The notes under the pieces are model-generated. The model made no database searches and was not told the origin of the DNA. It worked only from the letters and a program-made list of their open reading frames with translations. The position numbers and the translations under genes are program-made. Source: Chitinophagales bacterium (lineage in GTDB: Bacteria; Bacteroidota; Bacteroidia; Chitinophagales; Chitinophagaceae). From it: a stretch of 64,000 bases of DNA. Below are positions 40,846-50,882 of this stretch, piece after piece. Position 1 is the stretch's first letter. Each line of letters starts with the position of its first letter. The stretch lies in contig JAFLBL010000004.1 in NCBI GenBank assembly GCA_017303855.1, positions 186,001 through 250,000 of the forward strand, read 5' to 3'.

Positions 40846-41949
40846 ATGTCTGACGAAAAAAAATTGTTTAAAGTAACCATCGACAACATCACGATCGATG
40901 TTGAACCGGGTACTACGATCCTCCATGCTGCCCGGCAGATCGGAGGAGATGTAACCCCTCCGGCGATGTGTTATTACAGCAAACTGAAGGGTAGTGGTGG
41001 TAAATGCCGCACCTGCCTGGTGGAAGTGGCGGCGGGCTCTACAGCCGATCCGCGCCCGATGCCCAAACTGGTGGCCTCCTGCCGCACCAATGTAATGGAT
41101 GGCATGATCGTGAAGAATATTACCAGTGAAAGAGTACAGGATGCACGTGCCGGTGTGGTTGAATTTTTATTACTGAATCATCCGCTGGATTGTCCGATTT
41201 GTGACCAGGCCGGCGAATGTCACCTGCAGGACCTCGGTTATGAACATGGTAAAGAAGGCACCCGCTACGAATTCAAAAGAAGAACGTTTGAAAAAGAAGA
41301 TATCGGCCCCTATATCCAGTTGCACATGACGCGTTGCATTCTTTGCTATCGCTGTACTTATGTGGCGGATCAGCTGACGGAGAACAGGGTGCATGGGGTA
41401 CTGGATCGTGGTGATCATGCGGAGATATCAACCTATATCTCCAAAGCAATCGATAATGAATTCAGCGGAAACATGATTGATGTTTGTCCCGTAGGAGCGC
41501 TGACCGATAAAACCTTCCGCTTTAAAAACCGCGTGTGGTTTACAAAACCGGTAGAAGCACACCGCGATTGTGATAAATGCTGTGGCAAAGTGACCTTGTG
41601 GCAACGAGGTGATGAAGTACTGCGCGTAACGGCCCGTAAAGACCAGTGGGGTGAAGTGGAGAGTTATGAGGGTAAAACAGGCTGGATCTGCAATACCTGC
41701 CGTTTTGATAAAAAAAGCGTGAAAGACTGGGTGATCGAAGGACCTTCAAAAGTTAACAGGCATTCCGTAATCTCACAAGGGCATTATGTGGGTGTTAGCC
41801 AACCCAAAGAAACCATGCCGGAAGTGATGGGCGGAAGAGCGCCAAAATTACTGATGGATATTCATGATGTCAGCGGTGTAAATACGGTTAACATCAGCGC
41901 CCTGCCTGGTCCGGCCACAAGTAAAAATTATACGAAGAACGAACAATAA
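40846..41949 (+). CDS. nuoG: NADH-quinone oxidoreductase subunit G, short form
   Basis: 75-kDa-type subunit, here 367 aa and lacking the large molybdopterin-like domain (E. coli NuoG is about 908 aa). Cluster ligands: [2Fe-2S] C42, C54, C57, C79; N5 H112, C116, C119, C125; N4 C164, C167, C170, C214. A further cysteine group C242, C245, C246, C282, C285 resembles the start of the molybdopterin Fe4S4 domain. The short form is common in Bacteroidota. It starts seven bases after repeat element 5; nuoH follows after three bases. Confidence 0.95.
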   Translation: MSDEKKLFKVTIDNITIDVEPGTTILHAARQIGGDVTPPAMCYYSKLKGSGGKCRTCLVEVAAGSTADPRPMPKLVASCRTNVMDGMIVKNITSERVQDARAGVVEFLLLNHPLDCPICDQAGECHLQDLGYEHGKEGTRYEFKRRTFEKEDIGPYIQLHMTRCILCYRCTYVADQLTENRVHGVLDRGDHAEISTYISKAIDNEFSGNMIDVCPVGALTDKTFRFKNRVWFTKPVEAHRDCDKCCGKVTLWQRGDEVLRVTARKDQWGEVESYEGKTGWICNTCRFDKKSVKDWVIEGPSKVNRHSVISQGHYVGVSQPKETMPEVMGGRAPKLLMDIHDVSGVNTVNISALPGPATSKNYTKNEQ

Positions 41950-41952
41950 ACG

Positions 41953-43008
41953 ATGAACATGTATTTACTGGCAATAGACCTCTGGTTCATTCTGGAAAAA
42001 GCAATACTGATTGCCTCTATTATCGGGCTGTCATTTTTTATTGCCATGTACACCACGTTGGCCGAACGGAAAGTTGCCGGCTGGATGCAGGACAGGCACG
42101 GTCCCAACCGGGCGGGTCCCTTTGGTATTTTCCAGCCACTGGCAGATGGTGGTAAATTATTTTTCAAAGAAGAGATCATTCCCCTGGCAGCCAACCGTTC
42201 ACTTTTTCTGCTGGGGCCCGGACTGGCAATGATAACATCACTGGTAACAAGTACCGTAATTCCATGGGGTGCCCCGGTGGTTACCGCCAATGGTACCATT
42301 CCGCTGCAGGTAGCGGATGTGGACATGGGCATACTGATCGTGTTCAGTGTGGTGAGTATCGGCGTATACGGGATCATGATCGGGGGATGGGCGTCTAATA
42401 ATAAATTCTCTTTGATTGCCGCTATCCGGGGTGCTTCCCAGATGGTGTCTTACGAATTACCCATGGGACTGGCCCTGATCGCGGTATTGTTTACCACGGG
42501 CTCTCTGAAAATGAGCGAAATTGTGGCGAGCCAGGCGGCCAATGGCTGGCATGTGATCTACCAGCCGCTCGGGTTTATCATTTTCTTTATTTGTGCACTG
42601 GCCGAATGTAACCGTACCCCGTTTGACCTTCCGGAAGCGGAGAATGAACTGAACTTCGGATATCACCAGGAGTACTCTTCCATGAAGCTGGGATTCTATC
42701 TTTTTGCCGAGTACATTAATATGTTTGTAAGCAGTGCGGTAATCTCTACACTCTATTTCGGAGGATATGATATTCCGTTTGTGAACGAAGCCGCCTGGGG
42801 ATTACAACCCTGGTTATTGTCGGCAATCAGTTTTGGTGTCTTGATGGCAAAAATCGCTTTCTTCCTTTTTGTATTTATCTGGATCCGCTGGACGATACCG
42901 CGTTTCCGGTATGACCAGCTGATGAACCTAGGATGGAAGAAACTGATTCCCCTGGCATTGGTAAATATGATCATTACCATGGCGGTAATGTTGTGGCTGA
43001 AGAAATGA
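41953..43008 (+). CDS. nuoH: NADH-quinone oxidoreductase subunit H
   Basis: Membrane subunit at the quinone entry and first proton path, 351 aa with about eight membrane segments. Conserved loops: AERKVAGWMQDRHGPNRAG split over residues 37-55, CNRTPFDLPEAENELNFGY (residues about 218-236) and RWTIPRFRYDQLM. The stop codon lies inside the first unit of a GTGAGTG heptamer array. Confidence 0.96.
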   Translation: MNMYLLAIDLWFILEKAILIASIIGLSFFIAMYTTLAERKVAGWMQDRHGPNRAGPFGIFQPLADGGKLFFKEEIIPLAANRSLFLLGPGLAMITSLVTSTVIPWGAPVVTANGTIPLQVADVDMGILIVFSVVSIGVYGIMIGGWASNNKFSLIAAIRGASQMVSYELPMGLALIAVLFTTGSLKMSEIVASQAANGWHVIYQPLGFIIFFICALAECNRTPFDLPEAENELNFGYHQEYSSMKLGFYLFAEYINMFVSSAVISTLYFGGYDIPFVNEAAWGLQPWLLSAISFGVLMAKIAFFLFVFIWIRWTIPRFRYDQLMNLGWKKLIPLALVNMIITMAVMLWLKK

Positions 43009-43035
43009 GTGGTGAGTGGGGAGTAGTGAGTGGGG
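43005..43035. repeat. Tandem heptamer array (GTGAGTG) at the nuoH stop
   Basis: Units ATGAGTG, GTGAGTG, GGGAGTA, GTGAGTG, GGG. The nuoH stop codon TGA (43006-43008) is in the first unit, as with the arm at the DUF4440-like gene and the arm at rlmN. Confidence 0.8.
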
Positions 43036-43038
43036 TGT

Positions 43039-43082
43039 CACCCTGCTTGTCCCGCCAAATGCGGGGAGCTTGCCGAAGGGTG
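43039..43082. repeat. REP-like palindromic element in the nuoH-nuoI gap
   Basis: CACCCT (43039-43044) pairs with AGGGTG (43077-43082), and CCCGC with GCGGG form an inner stem around 43056-43060. The outer pattern CACCCTG...AAGGGTG resembles a palindromic repeat common in many bacterial genomes, here with a changed centre. Confidence 0.55.
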
Positions 43083-43134
43083 AGAGAGATAAAAGGTAAT
43101 AGTATTTTGAAAAATTAAAAAGCTGTTCAGCTTT

Positions 43135-43677
43135 ATGCAATTAACAAACAGAGCAAAACCGGTGGACCGTCAGCCGATGACATTTCTGGAGAGCCTTTAT
43201 CTCTGGAATATTCTCAAAGGCATGCTGATTACGTTCAGTCACCTGTTTAAACGAAAAGCGACGATTAAGTACCCCGAGCAGAAACGAAGTTTCTCCAAGG
43301 TATTCCGGGGACTGCATGTTCTGAACCGCGATGCGGAAGGCCGCGAGAATTGCACCGCCTGCGGATTATGTGCCGTGGCTTGTCCGGCAGAAGCCATTAC
43401 GATGGAAGCGGCGGAACGCTTGCCGGGTGAGGAACACCTGTACCGGGAAGAGAAATATGCGGTGAAGTACGAGATCAACATGCTTCGTTGTATTTTCTGT
43501 GGCCTTTGCGAAGAAGCCTGTCCGAAAGACGCGATTTATTTATCACAGACTTTCGCACCGGCTAACTATGGAAGAAAAGGTTTTATTTATAGTAAAGATG
43601 AATTGCTCATACCGCATCCGGTAAACGATAAGGAAGCATACCAGAAGGCACTGGGCGAAAAAGCATCATCCAACTAA
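43135..43677 (+). CDS. nuoI: NADH-quinone oxidoreductase subunit I
   Basis: TYKY-type subunit with two [4Fe-4S] clusters, N6a and N6b. The ligands are C73, C76, C79, C83 (CTACGLCAVACP) and C119, C122, C125, C129 (CIFCGLCEEACP), each donating to the two clusters. Length 180 aa. The gap from nuoH holds the GTGAGTG array and the REP-like element. Confidence 0.97.
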   Translation: MQLTNRAKPVDRQPMTFLESLYLWNILKGMLITFSHLFKRKATIKYPEQKRSFSKVFRGLHVLNRDAEGRENCTACGLCAVACPAEAITMEAAERLPGEEHLYREEKYAVKYEINMLRCIFCGLCEEACPKDAIYLSQTFAPANYGRKGFIYSKDELLIPHPVNDKEAYQKALGEKASSN

Positions 43678-43700
43678 GAACGACTAACGGCTTATAAGCA

Positions 43701-44228
43701 ATGAATATTATTGAACTACTTTTCGGGACGCTTTCGGTACTGGCCATTTTCAGTGCCCTGATGCTGGTAACCAGCAAGAATCCTGTATACAGCGTACTGT
43801 GGCTGATTGTCACGTTTTTTGCAATATCCGGACATTATATTCTGCTCAATGCTCAGTTTCTGGCTATTGTAAATATTATCGTCTATGCAGGGGCTATTAT
43901 GGTATTGTTCCTTTTTGTGATCATGCTGATGAACCTCAACAAGGAAACCGAACCACAAAAGAACCGCTGGCTTAAACTGGCCGGGGCAGTGGCCGGTGGT
44001 TGTTTATTGCTGGTGCTGGTGGCCGCGTTAAAAGACGTAGACAGCAAGAAGCCGGAAAATTTCGCACTGCTCAACGGAGGTAATACCGGGCTGATAAAGA
44101 ATCTGGGTAAAGAACTTTTTACCACGTATGTGGTGCCTTTTGAGATCAGCAGTGTATTGTTCCTGAGTGCCATGATTGGCGCTGTGGTTTTAGGTAAAAA
44201 AGAAAAACAGAATGAAGCGGCTCATTGA
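43701..44228 (+). CDS. nuoJ: NADH-quinone oxidoreductase subunit J
   Basis: Membrane subunit of 175 aa with five membrane segments. [20 protein letters not shown] is the conserved third-helix segment, with its pi-bulge region linked to coupling. A charged loop follows ([12 protein letters not shown]). It starts 23 bases after nuoI; nuoK follows after 35 bases. Confidence 0.95.
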   Translation: MNIIELLFGTLSVLAIFSALMLVTSKNPVYSVLWLIVTFFAISGHYILLNAQFLAIVNIIVYAGAIMVLFLFVIMLMNLNKETEPQKNRWLKLAGAVAGGCLLLVLVAALKDVDSKKPENFALLNGGNTGLIKNLGKELFTTYVVPFEISSVLFLSAMIGAVVLGKKEKQNEAAH

Positions 44229-44263
44229 TAACCGGTAACCGCTACGTTTTAAAAGAAGTTATT

Positions 44264-44602
44264 ATGCCGATTAATTATTACATACTCCTGTCACTGGCTT
44301 TATTCACCATTGGCATAGTGGGCGTGCTCACCCGTCGCAACGCGATCATTATTTTCATGTGCATTGAACTAATGCTGAATGCCGTGAACCTGCTGCTGGT
44401 CGCTTTTTCAAAAATGCACCTGAATGCCGCCATACTGGCCAATGATGCCGCTTCCACGGCGGGAACGGACGGTCAGTTATTCGTTTTCTTTATCATGGTG
44501 GTGGCTGCTGCCGAAGTAAGTGTGGGACTGGCCATAATTGTAATGATGTATCGTAACATTCACTCCGTGGATGTGAATTTTTTAAACAGGTTAAAACATT
44601 GA
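44264..44602 (+). CDS. nuoK: NADH-quinone oxidoreductase subunit K
   Basis: MrpC-like membrane subunit of 112 aa with three membrane segments; the conserved glutamates are in [11 protein letters not shown] and [13 protein letters not shown] 44264 is chosen, giving [14 protein letters not shown]; the longer in-frame start at 44225 overlaps nuoJ and adds a non-conserved stretch. Confidence 0.95.
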   Translation: MPINYYILLSLALFTIGIVGVLTRRNAIIIFMCIELMLNAVNLLLVAFSKMHLNAAILANDAASTAGTDGQLFVFFIMVVAAAEVSVGLAIIVMMYRNIHSVDVNFLNRLKH

Positions 44603-44623
44603 TGCCCTTCCGGGAGATAGTTT

Positions 44624-46537
44624 ATGAATAACGCACTACAGATAGTTTACCTGATTCCCCTGTTGCCCTTGCTGGGTTTCCTGATCAACGGGCTGGGACG
44701 GAACTATTTATCCAAAACACTGATTGGCCTGATCGGATCCGGCAGTATTCTTGGCTCTTTTATCCTGAGCATCTGGGTGTTTTTGCAGGTAAAAGACGGG
44801 AATACCCATGTGGCAGAATATTTCAATTTTATCGCGATCGATAACCTGGTCATTCCCTTTGCGCTGAAAATTGACGCCTTGTCGTCCATCTTCCTGCTGA
44901 TCATTACCGGCGTAGGGTTTCTGATCCATGTATATTCCACATCCTATATGCATGAAGAGAAGCCGGCACATTTCGGCCGTTACTTTGCCTATCTCAATCT
45001 GTTCGTATTCTCCATGCTGCTGCTGGTGATGGGCGCCAATTTTGTCATCCTTTTTATCGGTTGGGAAGGTGTTGGTCTCTGTTCCTACCTCCTCATCGGT
45101 TTCTGGTTTAAAAAACAGGAATACAATAAGGCGGCGAATAAGGCTTTTATCATGAACCGAATCGGTGACCTGGCCTTCCTGGTTGCCATTTTCTGGATCA
45201 TTACAAGGGCACAGAGTGTTAGTTTTGATCAGGTATTTGCCGTTGCAAAAGGTGAAGTGGCAGGCCGGTCATTTTCCGGATTTGATATCAGCGTGATTAC
45301 GTTGTTGCTTTTTATCGGGGCTACCGGTAAAAGTGCACAAATACCCCTGTATACCTGGCTGCCCGATGCCATGGCGGGTCCGACTCCCGTCTCTGCACTG
45401 ATCCATGCCGCTACCATGGTTACAGCCGGTATTTATATGATCGCAAGGAGCAATGAACTCTACAGTCTTGACGCCGCTGAACTTACCCGCAATATTATAA
45501 CCTATACGGGCCTGGCTACAGCCCTGCTGGCGGCTACAATTGCCCTGAAGCAGAATGATATTAAAAAAGTGCTGGCTTACTCTACCGTGAGTCAGCTTGG
45601 TTTTATGTTCCTGGCGCTGGGTACTGGCGCTTATGTGGCGGCCGTATTCCATGTAATGACTCACGCATTCTTCAAAGCCCTGATGTTCCTGGGAAGTGGC
45701 TCCGTTATTCATGCCATGGGTGGTGAACAGGATATCCGGCAGATGGGTGGCCTTGGTAAAAAAATGAAAATAACTTTCTGGACATTTGTTATTGGTTGTG
45801 TGGCTATCGCGGGTGTATTTCCATTCAGTGGTTTCTTTTCCAAGGACGCCATCCTGTTAAGTGCATTCGAAAAAAGCCCTGTTCTCTATGGCGTGGCATT
45901 ATTCACCGCATTACTCACGGCTTTTTATATGTTCCGGTTGTTATTTATCACATTTACCGGAAAATTCCGCGGCACGGAAGAACAGGCACATCACCTGCAT
46001 GAAAGTCCGCTCGCTATGACATTGCCTTTGATTATTCTTGCTGTATTATCTTTTGCCGGCGGCTTTGTGGGTATCCCTGCTGTATTTGCAAAAGGAGCTG
46101 ACCGGCTGGGTGATTTCCTGAAACCCGTTGTTGCATCTTTACCTCATGCGCATGCAGTATCTCACAGTACTGAATACACGCTGATGGGGTTGTCTACTGT
46201 ACTGGTATTAGGATCCATCATCGCGGCCTGGGTGGTTTACAGAAATTATCAGCAAAAAGGAGCAACCGGCTTTGCCAAAGTACTCGAGAACAAATGGTAT
46301 GTGGACGAATTATATGAAAACGTCATCGTTAAGCCTCTCCATACTTTCGGCGGTATATTGAAAAACATAGTGGATCCTAAAGTGGTGGACGGATTGGTCA
46401 ACGGGGCCGGTCGCCTGGTGAATTACGGAAGCCGCCAGTTACGGTTACTGCAGAGTGGCCAGGTGGGCAGCTATGTATTGCTCATGGTGCTGAGTATGGT
46501 GCTGATTTTTGGTATTCAATTTTTTCTGAGAAAATAA
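44624..46537 (+). CDS. nuoL: NADH-quinone oxidoreductase subunit L
   Basis: Largest antiporter-like subunit, 637 aa and about 16 membrane segments including the long amphipathic lateral helix near the C-terminus. Conserved: FIGWEGVGLCSYLLIGFW, KSAQIPLYTWLPDAMAGPTP, LIHAATMVTAGIYM, and FKALMFLGSGSVIHAMGGEQ (all around residues 140-370). Directly upstream of nuoM with a 25-base gap. Confidence 0.97.
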   Translation: MNNALQIVYLIPLLPLLGFLINGLGRNYLSKTLIGLIGSGSILGSFILSIWVFLQVKDGNTHVAEYFNFIAIDNLVIPFALKIDALSSIFLLIITGVGFLIHVYSTSYMHEEKPAHFGRYFAYLNLFVFSMLLLVMGANFVILFIGWEGVGLCSYLLIGFWFKKQEYNKAANKAFIMNRIGDLAFLVAIFWIITRAQSVSFDQVFAVAKGEVAGRSFSGFDISVITLLLFIGATGKSAQIPLYTWLPDAMAGPTPVSALIHAATMVTAGIYMIARSNELYSLDAAELTRNIITYTGLATALLAATIALKQNDIKKVLAYSTVSQLGFMFLALGTGAYVAAVFHVMTHAFFKALMFLGSGSVIHAMGGEQDIRQMGGLGKKMKITFWTFVIGCVAIAGVFPFSGFFSKDAILLSAFEKSPVLYGVALFTALLTAFYMFRLLFITFTGKFRGTEEQAHHLHESPLAMTLPLIILAVLSFAGGFVGIPAVFAKGADRLGDFLKPVVASLPHAHAVSHSTEYTLMGLSTVLVLGSIIAAWVVYRNYQQKGATGFAKVLENKWYVDELYENVIVKPLHTFGGILKNIVDPKVVDGLVNGAGRLVNYGSRQLRLLQSGQVGSYVLLMVLSMVLIFGIQFFLRK

Positions 46538-46562
46538 ACACCGCCGGTAGCGGATTACTGCT

Positions 46563-48035
46563 ATGATCGCATTCTTTCTGATATTGATTCCTTTGGCCAC
46601 GGGCCTGCTTTCCTTCCTGATAAAGGAAGAGAAAACGGCGAAAGCATTTGCCTTGCTTTCCTCCCTGGCAACGCTTGCTGTTTCCTTACTGGGACTGACC
46701 CTGATGAAGACCGGCAACTACCTGCATTTTTCCGCTCCGTGGATGAGTTCATTGGGCAGTAGTTTTACATTGCAGCTGGATGGAGCAGGCCAGGTGCTTT
46801 GCCTGCTGACCGCCGTGGCGTACCCCTTGGTATTATTGGGTACCTGGCAGGCTACGTATAAAAATGCACAACAATTTTTCGGGCTCATGCTCTTGGCACA
46901 GGCCGGTATGATGGGCGTATTCCTGGCGGCCGATGCCTTGTTGTTTTATTTCTTCTGGGAGCTGGCCCTGATTCCTATGTATTTTCTTTCTTCCATATGG
47001 GGCGGGGAACGCCGCATTCCGGTCACTTTTAAATTCTTTATTTACACATTTGCCGGATCCTTACTGATGCTGACGGGTATAATCTACCTGCAGGCACAGA
47101 CGGCTGACCAGTCTTTCAGTATTGCTTCTTTTTATAACCTGGAATTGTCCGGGAAAGAACAGTCCTGGATTTTCTGGTTATTCTTTGTGGCGTTTGCCAT
47201 CAAAATGCCCGTTTTCCCATTGCATACCTGGCAGCCGGATACCTACGAACAGGCCCCTACGGCCACAACCATGATTCTGAGCGGGGTTATGGTGAAAATG
47301 GGTTTACTCGGACTGATCCGCTGGTTAATGCCGGTGTTGCCACTGGCGTCTTTCCAATGGGGCGACAGGGTCATGATCTTCGCGATAATCGGAATCGTGT
47401 ATGCCTCCCTGATAGCTATACGGCAGAATGATCTGAAAAGACTGATTGCCTATTCTTCCATTGCGCATATCGGACTGATGTGCGCGGCACTGTTTGCGGA
47501 AAATAACAGCGGCACACAGGGCGTAATGATTCAGTTATTCAATCACGGTATTAATATCATTGGGCTCTGGATTATCGTGGAAATCATTGAACGCCGGTAC
47601 GGTACACGGAAGATTTCCGAGTTGGGCGGACTGGCACAGCAGGCACCGGTGATGACGATCTTTTTTGTCATTATCGCTTTGGCCAATATTGCCCTGCCCC
47701 TGACAAACGGTTTTGCCGGTGAATTCCTGATGTTTAACGGACTGCTGCAGGCCAAATCCAATTTTGCGGTGGCGTATACGGTGGTGGCCGGACTGGGTAT
47801 CATACTCGCGGCCGTGTATACACTGAATATGATCCGGAATACATTTTACGGGGAAGCCGTTGTTCTCCGGGCGCCGGTAACGGATCTGAAACTGAATGAG
47901 ACCATAGCGCTCAGCTTAATTGTCATATTGATTCTCTGGCTGGGCATTTATCCGCAATCCATGCTGGATCTGACAGAACAGTTCTCCAGGGAATGGATGA
48001 ATAAAATTGATGTATCGCATTTATTTCGCAAGTAA
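46563..48035 (+). CDS. nuoM: NADH-quinone oxidoreductase subunit M
   Basis: Antiporter-like membrane subunit of 490 aa with about 14 membrane segments. The proton-channel glutamate is in FFWELALIPMYFL, and further conserved segments are KMPVFPLHTWQPDTYEQAP, LIAYSSIAHIGLM and LPLTNGFAGEF. nuoN follows after 15 bases. Confidence 0.97.
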   Translation: MIAFFLILIPLATGLLSFLIKEEKTAKAFALLSSLATLAVSLLGLTLMKTGNYLHFSAPWMSSLGSSFTLQLDGAGQVLCLLTAVAYPLVLLGTWQATYKNAQQFFGLMLLAQAGMMGVFLAADALLFYFFWELALIPMYFLSSIWGGERRIPVTFKFFIYTFAGSLLMLTGIIYLQAQTADQSFSIASFYNLELSGKEQSWIFWLFFVAFAIKMPVFPLHTWQPDTYEQAPTATTMILSGVMVKMGLLGLIRWLMPVLPLASFQWGDRVMIFAIIGIVYASLIAIRQNDLKRLIAYSSIAHIGLMCAALFAENNSGTQGVMIQLFNHGINIIGLWIIVEIIERRYGTRKISELGGLAQQAPVMTIFFVIIALANIALPLTNGFAGEFLMFNGLLQAKSNFAVAYTVVAGLGIILAAVYTLNMIRNTFYGEAVVLRAPVTDLKLNETIALSLIVILILWLGIYPQSMLDLTEQFSREWMNKIDVSHLFRK

Positions 48036-48050
48036 TAAGGAAAAGCTCGT

Positions 48051-49427
48051 ATGAACGCATTAATATTATCGGCTGTACTGGGAGTGATCATGATGTTCAG
48101 CAGTTTTCTGCTGAAACAAAAGCCGGCTGTCCGCGCCGTGGCCATCTCCGGCATTGTATTGGTGTTGCTGGTCAATTTACTGGAAATGACCAGTCAGCCA
48201 TTTTTAACAGTGGATACCAGGGGGCTGCTGGTCTTTGATCATTTCGCCCTTGTGTTCAACACCGTGATCTTCGCAGCCGTCCTGCTTTATTTCCTGTTGT
48301 CGGCACCGGATATGGAGAAGGTAGGCGGCAGTTATGCGGAGTATTTCGCGCTGATCTTTTTTATTCTTTGCGGCGTAACCCTGGTTACCTCCTTTACATC
48401 GCTGCTGACCCTGTTCCTGGGTATAGAAATAATTTCCATACCGTTATACATACTAACAGGAAGCGATAAGCGCAATTTGAAAAGCAATGAAGCTGCTCTG
48501 AAATATTTCCTGATGGGTTCATTTTCCACCGGGCTGATGCTGATGGGTATCGCCCTGCTGTACGGAGCCTGGGGAACATTCAGTACCGAAGCGCCGGCCT
48601 TGCTGGCCTCCATGCCACCGGTGCTGGTGGTGGCGGGTATGTCGCTGGTGTTTTTTGCCATGGCTTTTAAAGTATCCGCGGCGCCATTCCATTTCTGGAC
48701 GCCGGATGTGTACGATGGAGCTCCCACTGTGTTTACTTCGTTCATGGCAACCGTGGTAAAAGGAGCGGTCTTTGCCGGCTTCATCCGTTTATTTGACCAT
48801 GCTTTCGGGGCCCAGCAACCGCAATGGCAGTTCTGGGTAGCGGTAATCACCGTAGTTACCTTGTTTGTAGGAAATATCACGGCTGTTTTTCAGCAAAGTG
48901 TCAAAAGAATGCTGGCTTATTCCAGTATTGCCCAGGCCGGTTTCATGTTGTTTGCCTTATACGCTATGAATGCGGCCGGGAAAGAAGGCATCCTGTTGTA
49001 CACTGCGGCTTATAGTTTTGCCAGCATCGGTATTTTTGCCGTACTGGCACGCATGAATGATTATACCTTCGACGGATTTAACGGCCTGGCTCGTACGGCA
49101 CCACTTGTCGCGGGGGCACTGACTGTTTTCCTTTTATCGCTGGCCGGAATTCCGCTTACTGCCGGTTTTATAGCCAAGTTTTATATGTTGAAAGCGGCAC
49201 TGACCACACCGGGAAGCACCTGGCTGGTCATTTTTGCGGTATTGATGGCGGCAGTGAGTGTCTACTATTATTTCCGGGTTATCCGGGCCATGTACTTCCG
49301 GGAACCGGGAGAATCCCCGGCTCCGGTATTCCCCGGCTTTTTCAAATGGACACTGGCCTTGCTGGCCCTGCTGGTCATCCTGCTGGGTGTATTCCCTGAA
49401 CTGCTTTTAGGCCGTTTGTACTTTTAA
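48051..49427 (+). CDS. nuoN: NADH-quinone oxidoreductase subunit N
   Basis: Antiporter-like membrane subunit of 458 aa with 13-14 membrane segments and conserved FLGIEIISIPLYIL, APFHFWTPDVYDGAPT, MLAYSSIAQAGFML and LAGIPLTAGFIAKFY. It is the last gene of the nuo operon. The next gene has its own -7 box 25 bases after the stop. Confidence 0.97.
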   Translation: MNALILSAVLGVIMMFSSFLLKQKPAVRAVAISGIVLVLLVNLLEMTSQPFLTVDTRGLLVFDHFALVFNTVIFAAVLLYFLLSAPDMEKVGGSYAEYFALIFFILCGVTLVTSFTSLLTLFLGIEIISIPLYILTGSDKRNLKSNEAALKYFLMGSFSTGLMLMGIALLYGAWGTFSTEAPALLASMPPVLVVAGMSLVFFAMAFKVSAAPFHFWTPDVYDGAPTVFTSFMATVVKGAVFAGFIRLFDHAFGAQQPQWQFWVAVITVVTLFVGNITAVFQQSVKRMLAYSSIAQAGFMLFALYAMNAAGKEGILLYTAAYSFASIGIFAVLARMNDYTFDGFNGLARTAPLVAGALTVFLLSLAGIPLTAGFIAKFYMLKAALTTPGSTWLVIFAVLMAAVSVYYYFRVIRAMYFREPGESPAPVFPGFFKWTLALLALLVILLGVFPELLLGRLYF

Positions 49428-49451
49428 TCACGGGGGCTGTTGTTCCGTCGC

Positions 49452-49459
49452 TATCTTTG
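49452..49459 (+). promoter_or_regulatory. -7 box (TATCTTTG) of the MacB-type gene
   Basis: Exact TAnnTTTG, 39 bases before ATG 49498. It sets the gene start downstream of 49466 and separates this gene from the nuo operon. Confidence 0.55.
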
Positions 49460-49497
49460 TCTTGCAGACAGACTGGTCGTCTGTAATGCGCCTGAAT

Positions 49498-50775
49498 ATG
49501 AATTTTCGTGATGTCTTTTCCCTGGCTTTCCGCACTGTACGAAGCAATAAACTGCGTACAGGGCTTACTGTTTCTATTATTGCCTTTGGCATCATGGCGC
49601 TGATCGGTATTATAACAGCTATCCAGGCCATGAACCAGAAATTCACGGAAAGTTTCTCCTCCATGGGGGCCAATGCATTTACTATCCGGTTTAAAGAAAG
49701 AAACATCCGTTTTGGCGGGGGCAATCAAAGTGAAATGAAGCTCAGTACCCGGGGTGGCCGCCGGCAGCGCGTATCCAATCTGAATAAAAATATTACCAAG
49801 GAGGAAGCGGAGTTATTTGTTGACCGCTTTGATTTTCCCGCGCTGAAAAGCATTTCCATATTTGCCAACCGCAACAATATTGTTTCGCATGAGAATTATA
49901 AGACCAGTCCCAATGTGATGATGTTCGGCGGAGACGAAAATTACCTGGCATTGAACGGACTTACACTCCAGCATGGTCGTAATATGAACCGGCTGGATGT
50001 GCAAACCGGCCGGAATGTATGTGTGCTGGGGTATGATGTGGCCAAAAAATTATTCCGGCAGGGCGTGGGAGGAGCGGTTAATGCGGTTGTGCGGATTAAT
50101 AATATTCCCTACCGGGTACTGGGGGTGCTGGAAAGCAAAGGTTCCTCATTTGGCTTTAACCGGGATAACATGATCATTACGTCGTATACCAATATCGACC
50201 GCAACTTTCCCTCCGGATTCTCCTATGTAATTGCCGTTATGGCCAATGATCTGCTCAAGGTAAATGTGGCCATGGGAGAGGCTGAAAGCTCATTCAGGGC
50301 GATACGAAAACTGAATATCACTGAAGAGAGCAATTTTGTGCTGGATCGCAGTGACAGCGTGGCGGAAAAAGCCATGAACAGTCTGCGTTTCCTTACCATT
50401 TCAGCCACAGTGATCGGATTGATAACACTGATAGGCGCGGCCATCGGACTGATGAATATCATGCTGGTATCTGTTTCTGAACGGACCCGGGAAGTGGGTC
50501 TGGTCAAAGCCATTGGAGGCAAAAGCAATATGATCAGACGTCAGTTTCTGCTGGAAGCCATCATCATCAGTATGCTGGGGGCAATCTTTGGGATTATCCT
50601 GGGGATAATTGTAGGAAACAGCTTTTCGCTGGTACTCAATACCGGCTTTGTGGTGCCCTGGAACTGGGTCATATATGGAATTATTATCTGTTCACTGGTC
50701 GGGTTACTGGCTGGTTTATATCCCGCTATGAAGGCTGGCCGTCTCAATCCCATTGAGGCCCTGCGTTACGAATAG
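49498..50775 (+). CDS. ABC transporter permease, MacB/FtsX type
   Basis: Permease of 425 aa with one N-terminal membrane helix, a periplasmic MacB-PCD-like domain (about 45-280) and three C-terminal helices in the FtsX domain, with the typical SERTREVGLVKAIGGKSNMIRRQF segment split at about residue 330. Such permeases drive mechanotransmission for export of peptides, antibiotics or lipoproteins. There is no ABC ATPase gene next to it, so it must pair with one elsewhere. ATG 49498 gives the usual MNFRDVFSLAFRTVRSNKLR; ATG 49486 is possible. Confidence 0.9.
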   Translation: MNFRDVFSLAFRTVRSNKLRTGLTVSIIAFGIMALIGIITAIQAMNQKFTESFSSMGANAFTIRFKERNIRFGGGNQSEMKLSTRGGRRQRVSNLNKNITKEEAELFVDRFDFPALKSISIFANRNNIVSHENYKTSPNVMMFGGDENYLALNGLTLQHGRNMNRLDVQTGRNVCVLGYDVAKKLFRQGVGGAVNAVVRINNIPYRVLGVLESKGSSFGFNRDNMIITSYTNIDRNFPSGFSYVIAVMANDLLKVNVAMGEAESSFRAIRKLNITEESNFVLDRSDSVAEKAMNSLRFLTISATVIGLITLIGAAIGLMNIMLVSVSERTREVGLVKAIGGKSNMIRRQFLLEAIIISMLGAIFGIILGIIVGNSFSLVLNTGFVVPWNWVIYGIIICSLVGLLAGLYPAMKAGRLNPIEALRYE

Positions 50776-50882
50776 GCATCCCCGCGGTTTCCGTAAACGT
50801 TTTCGGTTTAACGCTCCATGAAATTCCTGTAAATAATTGGGTATAGGATTGTTCCGTATCAAAAAATCCTTAACTTGAAGCC

